From Otatea glauca (lineage: Eukaryota > Streptophyta > Magnoliopsida > Poales > Poaceae), in assembly GCA_036346275.1 (NCBI GenBank), contig JAYEVK010000102.1, positions 186,001 to 250,000 on the forward strand: a DNA stretch of 64,000 bases, given 5' to 3'. Below, one piece after another: positions 43,101 through 53,033 of the stretch (within the stretch, counting starts at the first letter, position 1; each line of letters opens with the position of its first letter). The translations under genes and the position numbers were made by a program. The notes beneath the pieces were generated by a model. The model made no database searches, was not told where the DNA came from, and saw nothing but the letters and a program-made list of their open reading frames with translations.

Positions 43101-44385
43101 CCACGACGAGGTATTCGCGCCGGTGGCTCTATTGGACTCGGTGCGCTGCTCATCGCTCTCGCGGCATACGAGGTGGGAAGTGCACCACATGGACGTCAAA
43201 TCATCGTTCCTAAACGGCGACTGCGGGAGGAGGTCTACGCCGAGCGCCCATTGGTTTCGTCATCGCGGCAAGGAGCACAAGGTGCTCAAACTGCGGAAGG
43301 CATATGACGGCTCGCACCAAGCACCGCGTGCTCGAACGCTGGTTGGACGACACTGTTGTCGCCGGTTTCGGAGGAGACAATCGAGCACGCCATCTACATC
43401 AAAGCGGAAAGGCGACGCCGGTTAGTGGTCGTGGTCTATGTCGACGACCTTGTGATCACCGCTCGAGCTCCGGCGACATCAAGGAATTCAAGAAGGAGAT
43501 GGCGCCGCATTCAAGATGAGCGACCTCGCCAACTTCACTACTACCTCGGCATTGAGGTAAAGCGAGCGCGAGGGGGTCTCGCCACCAAGGTGCCTATCGG
43601 CAAGATTCGGAGAGGAGCGGCATGGCGGGTGCAATTCATGTCAAGTACCCATGGAGGCACGCCTGATGCTGAGCAAGCTCAGCACGGAGCCACCAGTGGA
43701 CGCAACGACGTATAGAAGCATCGTCGGAAGCTTGAGGTACTTGGTTAACACTCGCCCCGATATAGCTTTCGCTGTTGGGTATGTCAGCCGGTTTCTGGAA
43801 GATCCGCGCGAGGACCACTTCGCGCGGTGAAACATATCTTGCGCTATGTGGCGGGAACCCGAATGGGGACTTTGGTTGGCAGAAGGAGAAGGAGACCCAT
43901 CCGGCGGTGCGGTGATAGCGACTTTCTTTGGCGACGTCGATGCTAGGAAAAGCACGACAGGGGTGATTTTCTTCCTCGGCAGCAGCCCAATCACCTGGCA
44001 ATCCATGAAGCAGAAGGTTGTGGCGCAGTCAAGCTGCGAGGCAGAATACATAGCGGCTGCAAATGCTACTTGTCGAGCATTGTGGTGGCTCGAGTCTTTG
44101 GGAGAGGTGCAGGATCGCACCGAGAGCACCGATCTTTGAGTGGACAACCAGTCCGCCATTGTTTTGATCAAGAACCCAGTACTCCATGGACAAAGTAAGC
44201 ACATTCAAGTGAAGTATCATTTTGTCCGGGAGTCTGCAGATGATGGTCTGATCAATGTCAAGTTCATCAGGAGCGAGGAACAGCTAGGCGACATTCTAAC
44301 GAAGCCGCTCGGCAAGACTAAGTTTCATGAACTTCGTTCTAAGATTGGCCTAATTGATACTGGGAGCACGCACCACAAGGCTTAG
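40148..44385 (+). pseudogene. gag-pol of Copia 2, multiply frameshifted
   Basis: It starts MSKDSTSKDGVVVQ at 40148; gag shows TKTNYSDWALLMKVKL. A shift near 40545 moves to the frame holding the zinc knuckle CRRCGKMGHWAREC (40968-41009). The protease site VLDTGATNHMSG (about 41308) is in another frame. Integrase is mostly open (41627-42523) with HGDCGGP, RTDRGCEF and QQNGVVERRNGT. RT shows KVIGVKWVYKVKRDEHG, then YVDDLVIT near 43437 after further shifts. RNase H (SSCEAEYIAAANAT) and the last part (KHIQVKYHFVRE, LGDILTKPLG) end at 44385. Most lesions look like single-base indels, and motif residues are otherwise well kept. Confidence 0.9.
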
Positions 44386-44391
44386 GAGGAG

Positions 44392-44683
44392 TGTTGAAAG
44401 TAAACCTTGGGTGCTAAGTTTAGTATTTTCCTTAGTTTGGTAAGTTACTAATATTAGGCTATGCGTGATTGATTCTAGCAGATTTGTAGGGATGTAATTT
44501 CTTTCCATGTAATTTCCTTTCCATGTAATGTTCTATTTAAGCAAGGCAATAGACACAAGAAAATGTATCCAATTGGAAGCACCAAAACATCAGAGTGAGC
44601 AGTAGAAACGTGAGTTTCTTGTGTTGTGTTGGTTGTAATCTCGTCGGCAACGTGTGCGTTGTCTCTCCGGCAAGGTTCTAACA
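44392..44683 (+). repeat. 3' LTR of Copia 2
   Basis: This 292-bp LTR is preceded by AGGAGGAG, a short polypurine tract (44385-44391), and followed by the target duplication ACCGC. Confidence 0.94.
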
Positions 44684-44746
44684 ACCGCTGCAGGTCGGTT
44701 TGGCAAATGGCTTCTTCAAGAGTGCGAGGGTACGAGGAGGTTGGGG

Positions 44747-44754
44747 TATATATA
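44747..44754 (-). promoter_or_regulatory. Candidate TATA box of the small gene, displaced by Copia 2
   Basis: TATATATA lies on the minus strand about 60 bp upstream of the Copia insertion point. With the insertion removed it would lie about 175-185 bp upstream of the ATG at 39699, giving an expected start site near 44718 and a leader of about 145 nt. The Copia element would therefore sit inside that leader. Confidence 0.45.
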
Positions 44755-44799
44755 ATATATGTAGCCATCCTGGTAACAAACAGAGCTGCTTTTGTGTGT

Positions 44800-46960
44800 G
44801 TGTGCGCGTGGTGCGCTCCAATGGCGATGGCAACCAGAAATCCAATTCCAATCGCTGTCTAGGGCACATGGTGGGGACGACGGGTTTGGTCGATCCGGTT
44901 CAACTTCGGTGTTGACTACGTGCTCTGCCTGTGGATCAGTTTTGGCCCCTGTTTTGTATGAATCAGAGAAATTTTGGAGGAATTCTGCAAGAATGCATCA
45001 GTCTGGTTTCGCTAAGTTTTTTTACTGTAGCATATACATGCCAGTTAAACGTATGACCTCTTCACAGAAACTCCAATTACTTCTCTTTTCTTTAGGGGAA
45101 AAATGTTGATTACTTCAGAGCTGTTAACTATAGCTAGTGCCGGCGGTAGGTCGAGTATAGCGAAGTGTGGTGTGTATTTATGTATGTATGGCATTTGTGG
45201 TTGTATACGACGTTTCACTCACATTAATCATGTGTGATGATTCATGTTAATTTAGATATGACGCGTTAAATTTTCGATGGTTGTTGGCCGGCCGAAGAAT
45301 TCAACACGTCGAATTTACAGTAGAATTGGACAGGCCATCGATCATCAATCTTGGACCCGGTCACCAACCCCTGGCCAAACGTTACATACATGAGGTTATC
45401 ACACACATTGTTCTGTGCTTGGCTCATGACCTGGCTATCTATCCTGCTCAATTTATTCAGGAATAAGTTTTATTTACCTCCTAAACTTTTGGATTTGGAT
45501 GCATCTAATCTGCCTCCAAATTACAGGACCGTCAAAATAGCTCTCTGATCTATGCAAATTACAGAACGGTCAAAATAGCTCCCTGAACTATGCAAGATCA
45601 CCTAAATGACCCTCCAAACGGTTTCAATGGCAGTTTTACCACCATGGAGAATGACGTGTGGTTTACAACGTGCCAATGATCATTGTCACATTGTCATTTA
45701 CATCATCTGTCACGGTGGCAAAACCATCTTATGGGTTATTTAGACTGTTGTTACATTGTTCACGGTGCAATTTAGACGTTTTGTAATACAAGGGTTAGAT
45801 TAAACACACATGGTCCTATTATTAGAAACATTTTGCAAGTCATACTTGATACAGGCAAGTTATAAGGGGAAGTATACGGTGAAAGTAGACATACGGTGAA
45901 ATCATGAAAGTAGACAAAAAGAGACGTTAGATTAAACTTGAATGGTTCAGATCTAGGTGGAATCCCACCTCTTTCACTTAAGGTGTGGACGATTCATCTT
46001 CCATGCATAATCATACTCTAAAAAAATAGTTAAGCGCCGGAGATTGGGTGCCTCAATTACCCATTCATCGTACTCGTCATCGTCATCCTCTGCAATCCAC
46101 AACTTGTTGAAGCAAACAATTCACGATCACAGCGCTTTAGGAAGCAACTCACTGGAATGCCTCCGTTGCAGAACAGAGCCAATGCCTGAAAACGAAACAA
46201 CAGAGCAACCACAACAGAAGAACAAAGAAGCTGCGGATATACAGATGAACTTCAAAGACCAGAAAACAGCAGATCGTTTTTTGCGATGTGTCAACAGCCC
46301 ACATCCTTTTCTGTCTTCCATCCCTTATATAAACAAAAGATTACAAGTTTGTTTTTCAGTTTTTCAACTCAAACGAAAAAACAAACGGAACAGACTGAAT
46401 ACGAGATACAGACCACAACCGAAACAATAACAAAACTACTAATGAAGTTTACTGTTACTTATCCGGCAATTTGCCGATACTTATCTGTATCTTCTCTGGA
46501 CTCTAATCATAAACTCCGAAACACAATCAAACTGATGCAGACTGACTTTGAGATAACAAGATTAACTCAACACAACTTATCGAGCAGCAGCACCTGAAGC
46601 AATGGTGACTTGGTGATCCCCCATAGGCATAGCCTGGTCAGCTTCGGGAACCCTTCTAATCTGGAGGGCGCGGCTGGGAGGTCACAGCCCGTGAGGCTGA
46701 GGCTGGTGAGCTCGCGGCAGGAGAAGATGGAAGCGTGCATGAAGTGGGGGCTCTACACCTCCAACCTAGCGGAAGTGGAGGCTGAGCTCTTGGGCCCCCT
46801 TGCCAGCGAGGAGAGGGACCCAACCGTCCTCGCGCGAGAACGATGCTTCCGGCAGATGGAAGCTGAAGCTGCGAACGGGGCAGGAACAGCGCGCGAGGAC
46901 GCCGTTGACGACCTATTTCCATTGGTACGGTTTCCATTGCTACGTACGTTAGTTTTTCTG
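44800..46960. other. Gene-poor region; weak fragment near 46610-46940
   Basis: A tandem 38-bp repeat (45517-45554 and 45555-45592, ...GGTCAAAATAGCTC...) is present. At 46610-46940 GC-rich DNA is open on plus with protein-like phrases (EKMEACMKWGLYTSN, RERCFRQMEAEAANG) but no start, splice or domain signal. It may be a gene fragment of unknown origin. The rest holds nothing recognised. Confidence 0.35.
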
Positions 46961-48336
46961 ATTGCAAAAACCGTGCATTGCACGTCCACGATTAATGGTA
47001 CCATTTAGGATTAACGTCCGGATTACTAAGGAAGTATCCAATTAATTAGTAAAGACAAAGACGTCAAAACTTGAAAAAAGACGTCAAAACTTGAAAAGCT
47101 TGACTTACGGATCATAAAACGACGACCTATTTTGAACAAAGTTGTGGTATATAGGCCCTGTTTGGGGGGCTGCGCTTCAGCTGTGCTTCAGCTTTGGGCC
47201 AAAAGCTCCCCCAAACAGCATGGCTGCAAAGCAGCTGGGAAGCTAAGCCACAGCAGAAGCACCCCCAAAAGTTGCAGCCGCTGAGAAGGAGCTTTTCAGC
47301 TGTGGTTTCGCTTGACCATCTCCCATCTCGCTCACTCCGCCTCCCCAACCTCTGCTACCCTGCCTCGTCACCTCCACGTCACCTCTCCACTCATCCGCCG
47401 CTGTGTTTCACTAGGTTACTGCCTTTCCGCTCGGTTGCCCCCCAAAAGCTACAGCTGCAGCAGCTAGTTTGCCAAACGGTATAACAAGAAAAGCAACAGC
47501 CGCCAGCCACAGCTGCTTTACAGCCTAGCAAACCAAAAGCAGCTTTTCAGCCCAGCCGTAACCCCAAACAGGCCCATAGTTAGTACCTAATAGTTTGCCA
47601 TGTCATCACACCTTCGTGCATATACATGTGTGATTTTTTTTTTTAAGGCAAGGTCTGCGTCTTCCTCTATTGGTTTTAAGGGTATAGAGCATAGTCCACA
47701 GAGCTACTAATTGATGGGCTAATAATATTTTTAGTGCTGCTCTGCTACTAACACACATACAGTCGTGGGCTCGTGGCTGCATGCGTTCCCAGAGTTCAAA
47801 TCAACTCAGACTATCTGGTGACGTTCCCACGAGCGTCCGTGTACTAATTCGTCTTGAATTATTTATTTGTGCTGTATAATGTCAAAGGAAATACACATCA
47901 GTACATATAGCAACCATATCTTTGAAGCGAAATTATAACCCACAAAAGCTTAGATGGTCAAGATCTTCTTTTTTTTCCGATCAACTTGAGAACTTCTAGT
48001 TTGTCATATTTTTGATTAATGTGGGAATTTCCGGTCTTCTACCTTTTAGGATTAATTAACGTGGAAGCTCTTAGAAAAGTGTCTAATTAGTAAAGATAAA
48101 AAAGATAGATGAGGTTCAATTCACAACATCACGCACATAAGAATGTGGTGCGAATGGCACTCAAAGACTGGTACATTTAAGATCTAAAAAACGATGCAAT
48201 ACAGAAAAGAAAAGGCATAAAAACCTGGTACACTCTAATTATGAAACGACACAATAGACATACACCACGGGACATGAAGAGCTGGTGATCAAGATAGGCG
48301 CATTCCCCATGATGCTCTTCATGTAGCTAGCATCAC
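46961..48336 (-). repeat. 3' flank of hAT-derived copy 3
   Basis: It matches 3899-4812 and begins at the same base, beside the palindrome CGTGCATTGCACG (46972-46984), while sequences outside differ. It has a short internal duplication (AAAGACGTCAAAACTTG twice near 47055-47095) and a MITE at 47155-47575. Confidence 0.85.
47155..47575. mobile_element. MITE with GGGCCTGTTTGG-type ends
   Basis: The left end GCCCTGTTTGGGG and right end CCCCAAACAGGCCC are inverted repeats, flanked by ATAG on both sides. Comparison with copies 1 and 2 of the flank (GTATATAGTTAGTACC) shows a clean insertion. The interior is rich in CAGCTG/GCTTTTCAGC palindromes. Such ends are known from grass hAT- and PIF-type MITEs; only 4 bp of duplication are visible, so the superfamily is left open. 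Confidence 0.8.
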
Positions 48337-48968
48337 GCGTATCGGCGAAGATGGTTTGTAATCTCGGTGATGCTGGAATGGCCAGAAAATCCCTTGCCAT
48401 CCTTGCTACTGTCGGATATCGGCGACAGTTGCCCTTCCACCACTTGAGAATATCGAATCCTGTTGCTTTATGGGGACGGTCTCATCTTGCAGGTGCGTCG
48501 AGTTCTGTCCTGCGCTCTTGTGAACTGAGATACGCTTGCTCCTGCTCCTGCCCTGATGGATTGATAACTGGCCAAGTACTGTCAAGCCCTTTTACTGATG
48601 GATCCATGTCCATTTCATTTCCCTGATTGCTGTACGCCATGAAGAGCTGATGAATAGTTACTCGTACCTCAGAACTCCAGTCTGGAGCTAGGTTAGCCTC
48701 CTTGAAAATGCGTTCAACGTACGTGAGTTTGAATCTCGGGTCTAGAACAAGAGGTAGGCTTAGCAACAAATAATAGAATGACAAGAACTCCTCAAGATCC
48801 TCCTTTGCGTGCTTCAGTCCTAATTTTGTGAATTTAAGATAATCGGGGCAATCATCGTTGATGTCTTCGTTACTTCCAGAAGTTTTGGTGTATTCTAAAT
48901 CCAACTTTTTTTTCAGCTTCAATATCTCTATAAGGCACATGTTTGAAGTTGGAGAACTGCAGGTAGAT
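48337..48968 (-). pseudogene. hAT-derived gene, copy 3, C-terminal half
   Basis: It contains LPLVLDPRFKLTYVERIFK and the WSSEVRVTIHQLFMAYS segment in one frame (48940-48482). The dimerisation-domain DNA follows with small deletions that break the frame. It ends at GAACTGCAGG where Helitron B is inserted; the gene resumes at 51786. Confidence 0.85.
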
Positions 48969-49185
48969 AGTACCGTATATAAACTTGGGAAGTTTCTCCG
49001 TCACTCGCGCTGTCCACGTCGCGCTTCGTTGGTCGTGGCTGTGCCCTGAGTTGTTGTGTCGCTCGCGTGAACAGAGGAACGGGCGCCCATGCGTACGTCT
49101 GGCTCGGCGTTGAGCCAAGTCGCCCACGTGGCTCGCGGCCGTGCCTACCTCAGGTATTTGCGCGTGTCTGTGTTCACGGTCGAGC

Positions 49186-49250
49186 GCACAGCGCAGTGGT
49201 AAGGCCTTTCGCCTACGGCCCGGTAGCGCATTCGATTTCCCTCGCGCGCA
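49186..49250 (+). repeat. tRNA-like segment in Helitron B
   Basis: GCGCAGTGGTAAGGC resembles an A box and GCATTCGATTTCC a weakened B box. Its place in the element matches the segment in Helitron A. It is not a functional tRNA gene. Confidence 0.4.
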
Positions 49251-50515
49251 TGTCGCCCGCATTTTTTTTGCCGCTTTGTTGGTCATCGATTTCTGCCTTG
49301 CCTCTTCCATCTCGCCGGTCGGCCCTTTCTTCCTTGCTGTGCTTCTGATTTCACTGCTCGGAGGGTCTCATCTTCGCCTCCTCGCCTCTGCCTGCCGACG
49401 CTGCATCCTCCCACCTGGACTTCTAGAGGCGTCCAGCGTTCTCGCCCTCCAAATCGTCAGGTCTCGGACGTCCTCTTGCCAAAATTTCGCCCATTTGGTG
49501 TTCTCATTTTGGGGGGCTACTGTTCTGCTTCGAATCGGAGATCTCAAGTGTTATTTTTTCCTAGATCTGCAGGCTCGCTGGCCATCGCCGCCGGATGCTA
49601 CTCCTCCTCCTTGTCGCTGTTGCTGTGATCTTCTGCTTCCTCTTCTCAGCACTTGTCAGTAAAGGTAGTGCCCAGCTTGCCTCATGTTTCATTCCTAATC
49701 CCTGTAGCTGTTATTGCGACTAGATCAAGTATTTTTACCGGTTATTGCCATTTTTTTCTCCGTGCATTCGTGTGGTCAGTGAGTTCCAGTTGGTCCGAAA
49801 ATTTTGTCCATTTGGTGTTCTTTGTTTGGGGGCTGTTGTTCAGCTCTGGATCGAAGATCTCAGGTGTGATTTTTTTTCCTGGATCTGCAGGCTCTTTGGC
49901 CGTCGCCGCCGGATGCTCCTCCTTCTCCTTGTGCATCACGTTTGAGTTTACATGGCTGACATCCTGCAAAAGGATGAGTATATTGTTCTTTAGAAGTTCG
50001 GATCACACGGAGCAATGTCAGTGTTTTCATAATGTTTGAGATAGGCAATTTGCATCGATTTATTAAAGTGTAATATTGAGATGCGATCCCAACTTTTGGC
50101 TTCTGAATACTTTGGTTGATCTTTGGTTATGAGACATACTTCAATCAGTTCTCTGGAACTGAGGTGCAGACTTTATTGGGATGCATGGTTACTCTCTCTT
50201 GCTACTACTGCATCATGTGTTACCAGATTTTTTCACAAGGCCCCAACATCTACCATGTTCCATTTTATGCCAATTTAGTGTCCATATCGTTTGCTAAACA
50301 TTATTTCTGAAACGTGTCGTCTTAAAGTAAGACGTACTCTTTAGTAGTGAGTATACTTTTTATGCTCTTCCTGTGTTTCCACCTTCGTTTGTATCTTCCA
50401 ATACTGAACTTCAAAATTCTTCTTTTGGCCTATTCTAAACAGAGACGCACCATCTTCTATTGAGATCGTGCTTGGATGTTCTGATCATGCCCGGACCTTT
50501 GTGAATCCTGTTTAG

Positions 50516-50964
50516 ACATCTTCGGATAGACCGATAGTCCAAAGAAATTCTTTGAGTAGAAACGGTTTGAATACAGCATCACAGACAGAAAAACAATCTG
50601 ACACCGATGATGCAAAAGTTCAGAGTCTCTTGCGGAGTTTCCCACCTGCTGTTATTGTGCAGCACCATCCTTGTGAAAATATATCGTTCCCTCCTCCACC
50701 TATCAATAGGAAACGCACTGGACCACAATGTAAGTTTTGACTAATCCATTTCGGAGTCACAAAAGTTCTAAATCTAACTATAGTATTTTTGACTTGTGTA
50801 GCATGTCCTTTTTGTTATGTGCCTGTCGAGCAAGTCCTGCCATTGATGCCAGCTGCTCCATCGGCACCGCATGTCCTTCTAAGCCTAAATTATTTGTTTA
50901 ACAAGAATTTTATTTCCAAAGAGTCCAACGGTGGTTCTTTGTCCAATTATGCCTTTTTGTTTGA
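50516..50964 (+). pseudogene. Captured gene fragment of unknown identity in Helitron B
   Basis: One exon runs 50516-50729 (acceptor TTTAG, donor GTAAGT), open for 71 codons with DDAKVQSLLRSFPPAVIVQH and FPPPPINRKRTGPQ. A second begins at 50802 (acceptor TTGTGTAG) in matching phase with CPFCYVPVEQVLPLMP and continues to about 50964 (ESNGGSLSNYAFLFD). The clean splice sites and phase support a real plant gene source. The Cys-x2-Cys (CPFC) could be part of a metal site. I do not recognise the protein, and further exons are not visible. Confidence 0.55.
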
Positions 50965-51785
50965 CTTAATACTGAACTTGGGATTTCATTTCTCTCAGAA
51001 CAGCAAATTCAGACTGTTATTTCTATCTACCATAAGGAGGCTGCATTTGTTTAATGATATACCAAAATGAACATTTTCTGTCATTAGTACCGTGATAAAG
51101 TATGACTTAATACTGAACTTGGGATTCCATTTCTTTCAAAGTCTAGAAAACTTCTCACTTGGGCTTGTGCTGATGATTTACAGTAATAACGTAGTAGTGT
51201 TGAGCTGCTCTATTCATGTGAAATGTGGTTGTTTCACCTGCCACTATTTAGAGTCCGGATATTTGTGTGTATTTAACAAATTCATTCGAAGGATGGGTCA
51301 AGATTTTGCATGTGTACTGTATCGAAAAAACCTATCGTCGGCGGAAGATCCATACTCTCACCATATATATTCGTATTATTATTGTGAGTTCATGTTCTAC
51401 AATGATTTCCACATCTTTCCTGGGTATCTCTACAGTAATTTTGCCTTGCTGCACTCAGGATCTTGCTATAGATGCTACTGCAACAACAGCTGTTGACCTA
51501 GGTGGAGGTATGCGTGAAGTTGATATGAAGAGATACTTCGTGTATTAAACCTTGAAGATTTCCCGGCTAAGTTTGTAAATTCTTCAAAATTTATGTGGAT
51601 TGTCCTAAGAGCGTGCTTCAGCTACAAAAAAAAAAGATCGTAGTTGAGCTTTCGCAATTTCTAGAAACTATGACAATTTGGTTCTCTTTTTTATGTGTTC
51701 TCAAATAAACTTTTCTTTCTGTGTTAGAAATTTCCTTTCTATTTTAAAATCTGGATTTTTTTGCGCGCCGCGCCCACGCATCTGG

Positions 51786-52199
51786 TTGCTTCGATAGCAC
51801 GATATGTTTTACCCAAAGTAGTGCGACACGATTCTGTTAGCTCTGTCTCTCCCGCCAAGCCTGCAATTTCTGCTGCTTCCGAAGAGCATTCTTCATGGAG
51901 AATTTGCAGTGCATAATAGCATGCATACCACAACTCGTCATATGTCCAGGGGTGGTTCAGCGACAGACGTGAAGAAATATCTCTGCGTTTCTTCTTACTA
52001 ACTTAAATCCTGAAAGGCATCGAGCCAAGATTGTCCAATATAATCAGAATCGTCAGACAAACATGGTAGATGACGAGCAACCAAGTGGAAATCATAATTT
52101 ACGTCGGTAGCTCGGAATAACATATCATGGGTTTGTAATCTCCGCGATCTGCTGAGAAGATGGCCTAGAGTCAGGAATGGTCAGAAAATCCCTTGTCAT
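51786..52199 (-). pseudogene. hAT-derived gene, copy 3, remaining part
   Basis: It continues the copy broken by Helitron B (WYACYYALQILHEECSSEAAEI on minus, 51933-51786). At about 52130 it jumps to C-terminal sequence (GTTTGTAATCTC...), so a large part including the BED finger is deleted. It ends at the solo LTR at 52200. Confidence 0.8.
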
Positions 52200-52960
52200 T
52201 GAAGGACCGAAGTGGTGATTAGAGAGGGTGTGAATGCTCACTATTAAATTTTTCCTCCACACAAAAGATCCATCCAAAATCTCACTTGAAACACTCAAGC
52301 GCAATGGAGCAAAATAGAGAAAATCTTGGTCTTGAACTTGCTCGTGGGGTTGTGATGATCAAGACGATCTTGGATATTCTCTCACTTGTCACAGCAAGCA
52401 AGAGCACAAGAAATAAAAATCTCAAACGCGATCTACAAAGATTTCTAAAAGATTAAGTAAAAAGATCGAATTCTTATAAAAGATTGCCTAGATGATGAGA
52501 ATATAATCTAAAGAAGATTCATCCATCAATCAATCATCCTTGGCATAAAATTCACAAGCATTTAGAAGGAGGAGGCAAATCCAAATGCGCGGAAAGTAAA
52601 TTGTAAGAATTTAAAGTACGGAATTTAAATGCTGAATTTAAGACATAATGTAAATGCTAAAATTAAATTCAGAAAACTAACGAAGTAAATTTTTATTTCT
52701 TTGAAAGAAGGTTTACAAAACCTCATAACAAAGTGGGCAAAACTCAAAAGAGCACACAAAACCTTCAAGAAGGGAGAGCTACTACTCCTCTATTTATACT
52801 ACTCTTGAATCATCCTCCACCCTTGGATGAGTTCTACTTAACCCTCAAGAAATCTTATCAAGAGTTGAGATTCACTCAAGCTAACTTAACCACTACTCTA
52901 TACTCTAAATTGCAATCCAATGGTTCTCCTTGATCCGAGTAACCCTAAATTAACATATCA
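52200..52960 (-). mobile_element. Solo LTR of a Copia-type element
   Basis: In minus orientation it begins TGATATGTTAATTTAGGG and ends CGGTCCTTCA. The end resembles the LTR end before the primer site at 63416 (CGATCCTTCA). A minus-strand TATAAATA (52791-52798) would be its promoter. No primer site or coding region adjoins it. The flanking pentamers (GTCAT and GCCGT) do not match. Confidence 0.6.
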
Positions 52961-53033
52961 GCCGTTAGTTAGCATCCCGCGTAGCGGCCAAGATGGTTTG
53001 TAATCTCGGTGATCTGCTGAGAAGATGGCCTCC
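52961..53033 (-). pseudogene. hAT-derived gene, copy 4, 3' end
   Basis: It matches the end of the other copies (TAGTTAGCATCCCGCGTAGCG, GGTTTGTAATCTCGG). It is cut at CCTCC (53029-53033) by the 3.1-kb solo LTR and resumes at 56121. Confidence 0.85.

Larger units (their letters stand above)
39817..44683 (+). mobile_element. Copia-type LTR retrotransposon 2 (young, frameshifted)
   Basis: The LTRs at 39817-40109 and 44392-44683 begin TGTTGAAAG and end GTTCTAACA. They differ at only about four sites by eye. The target duplication ACCGC is perfect (39812-39816 and 44684-44688). Directly after the 5' LTR comes TTGGTATCAGAGCC, the iMet primer site. The inside reads gag with a zinc knuckle, protease, integrase, RT and RNase H in Copia order, but it shifts frame many times. 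It lies in the 5' leader of the small minus-strand gene, in opposite orientation to it. Confidence 0.95.
48969..51785 (+). mobile_element. Helitron B, inserted in hAT-derived copy 3
   Basis: The 5' end (AGTACCGTATATAAACTTGG) and next 60 bp match Helitron A. The 3' end has GCGCGCCGCGCCCACGCAT then CTGG (51782-51785) before a T, which is the same terminal block as Helitron A and fits CTRR. The gene sequence stops at CTGCAGG and resumes at TTGCTTCGATAG, with about 6 bp lost at the left junction, so the exact start is uncertain by about 5 bp. Inside are a tRNA-like segment and spliced gene-like exons. No Rep/helicase coding was seen. Confidence 0.78.
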
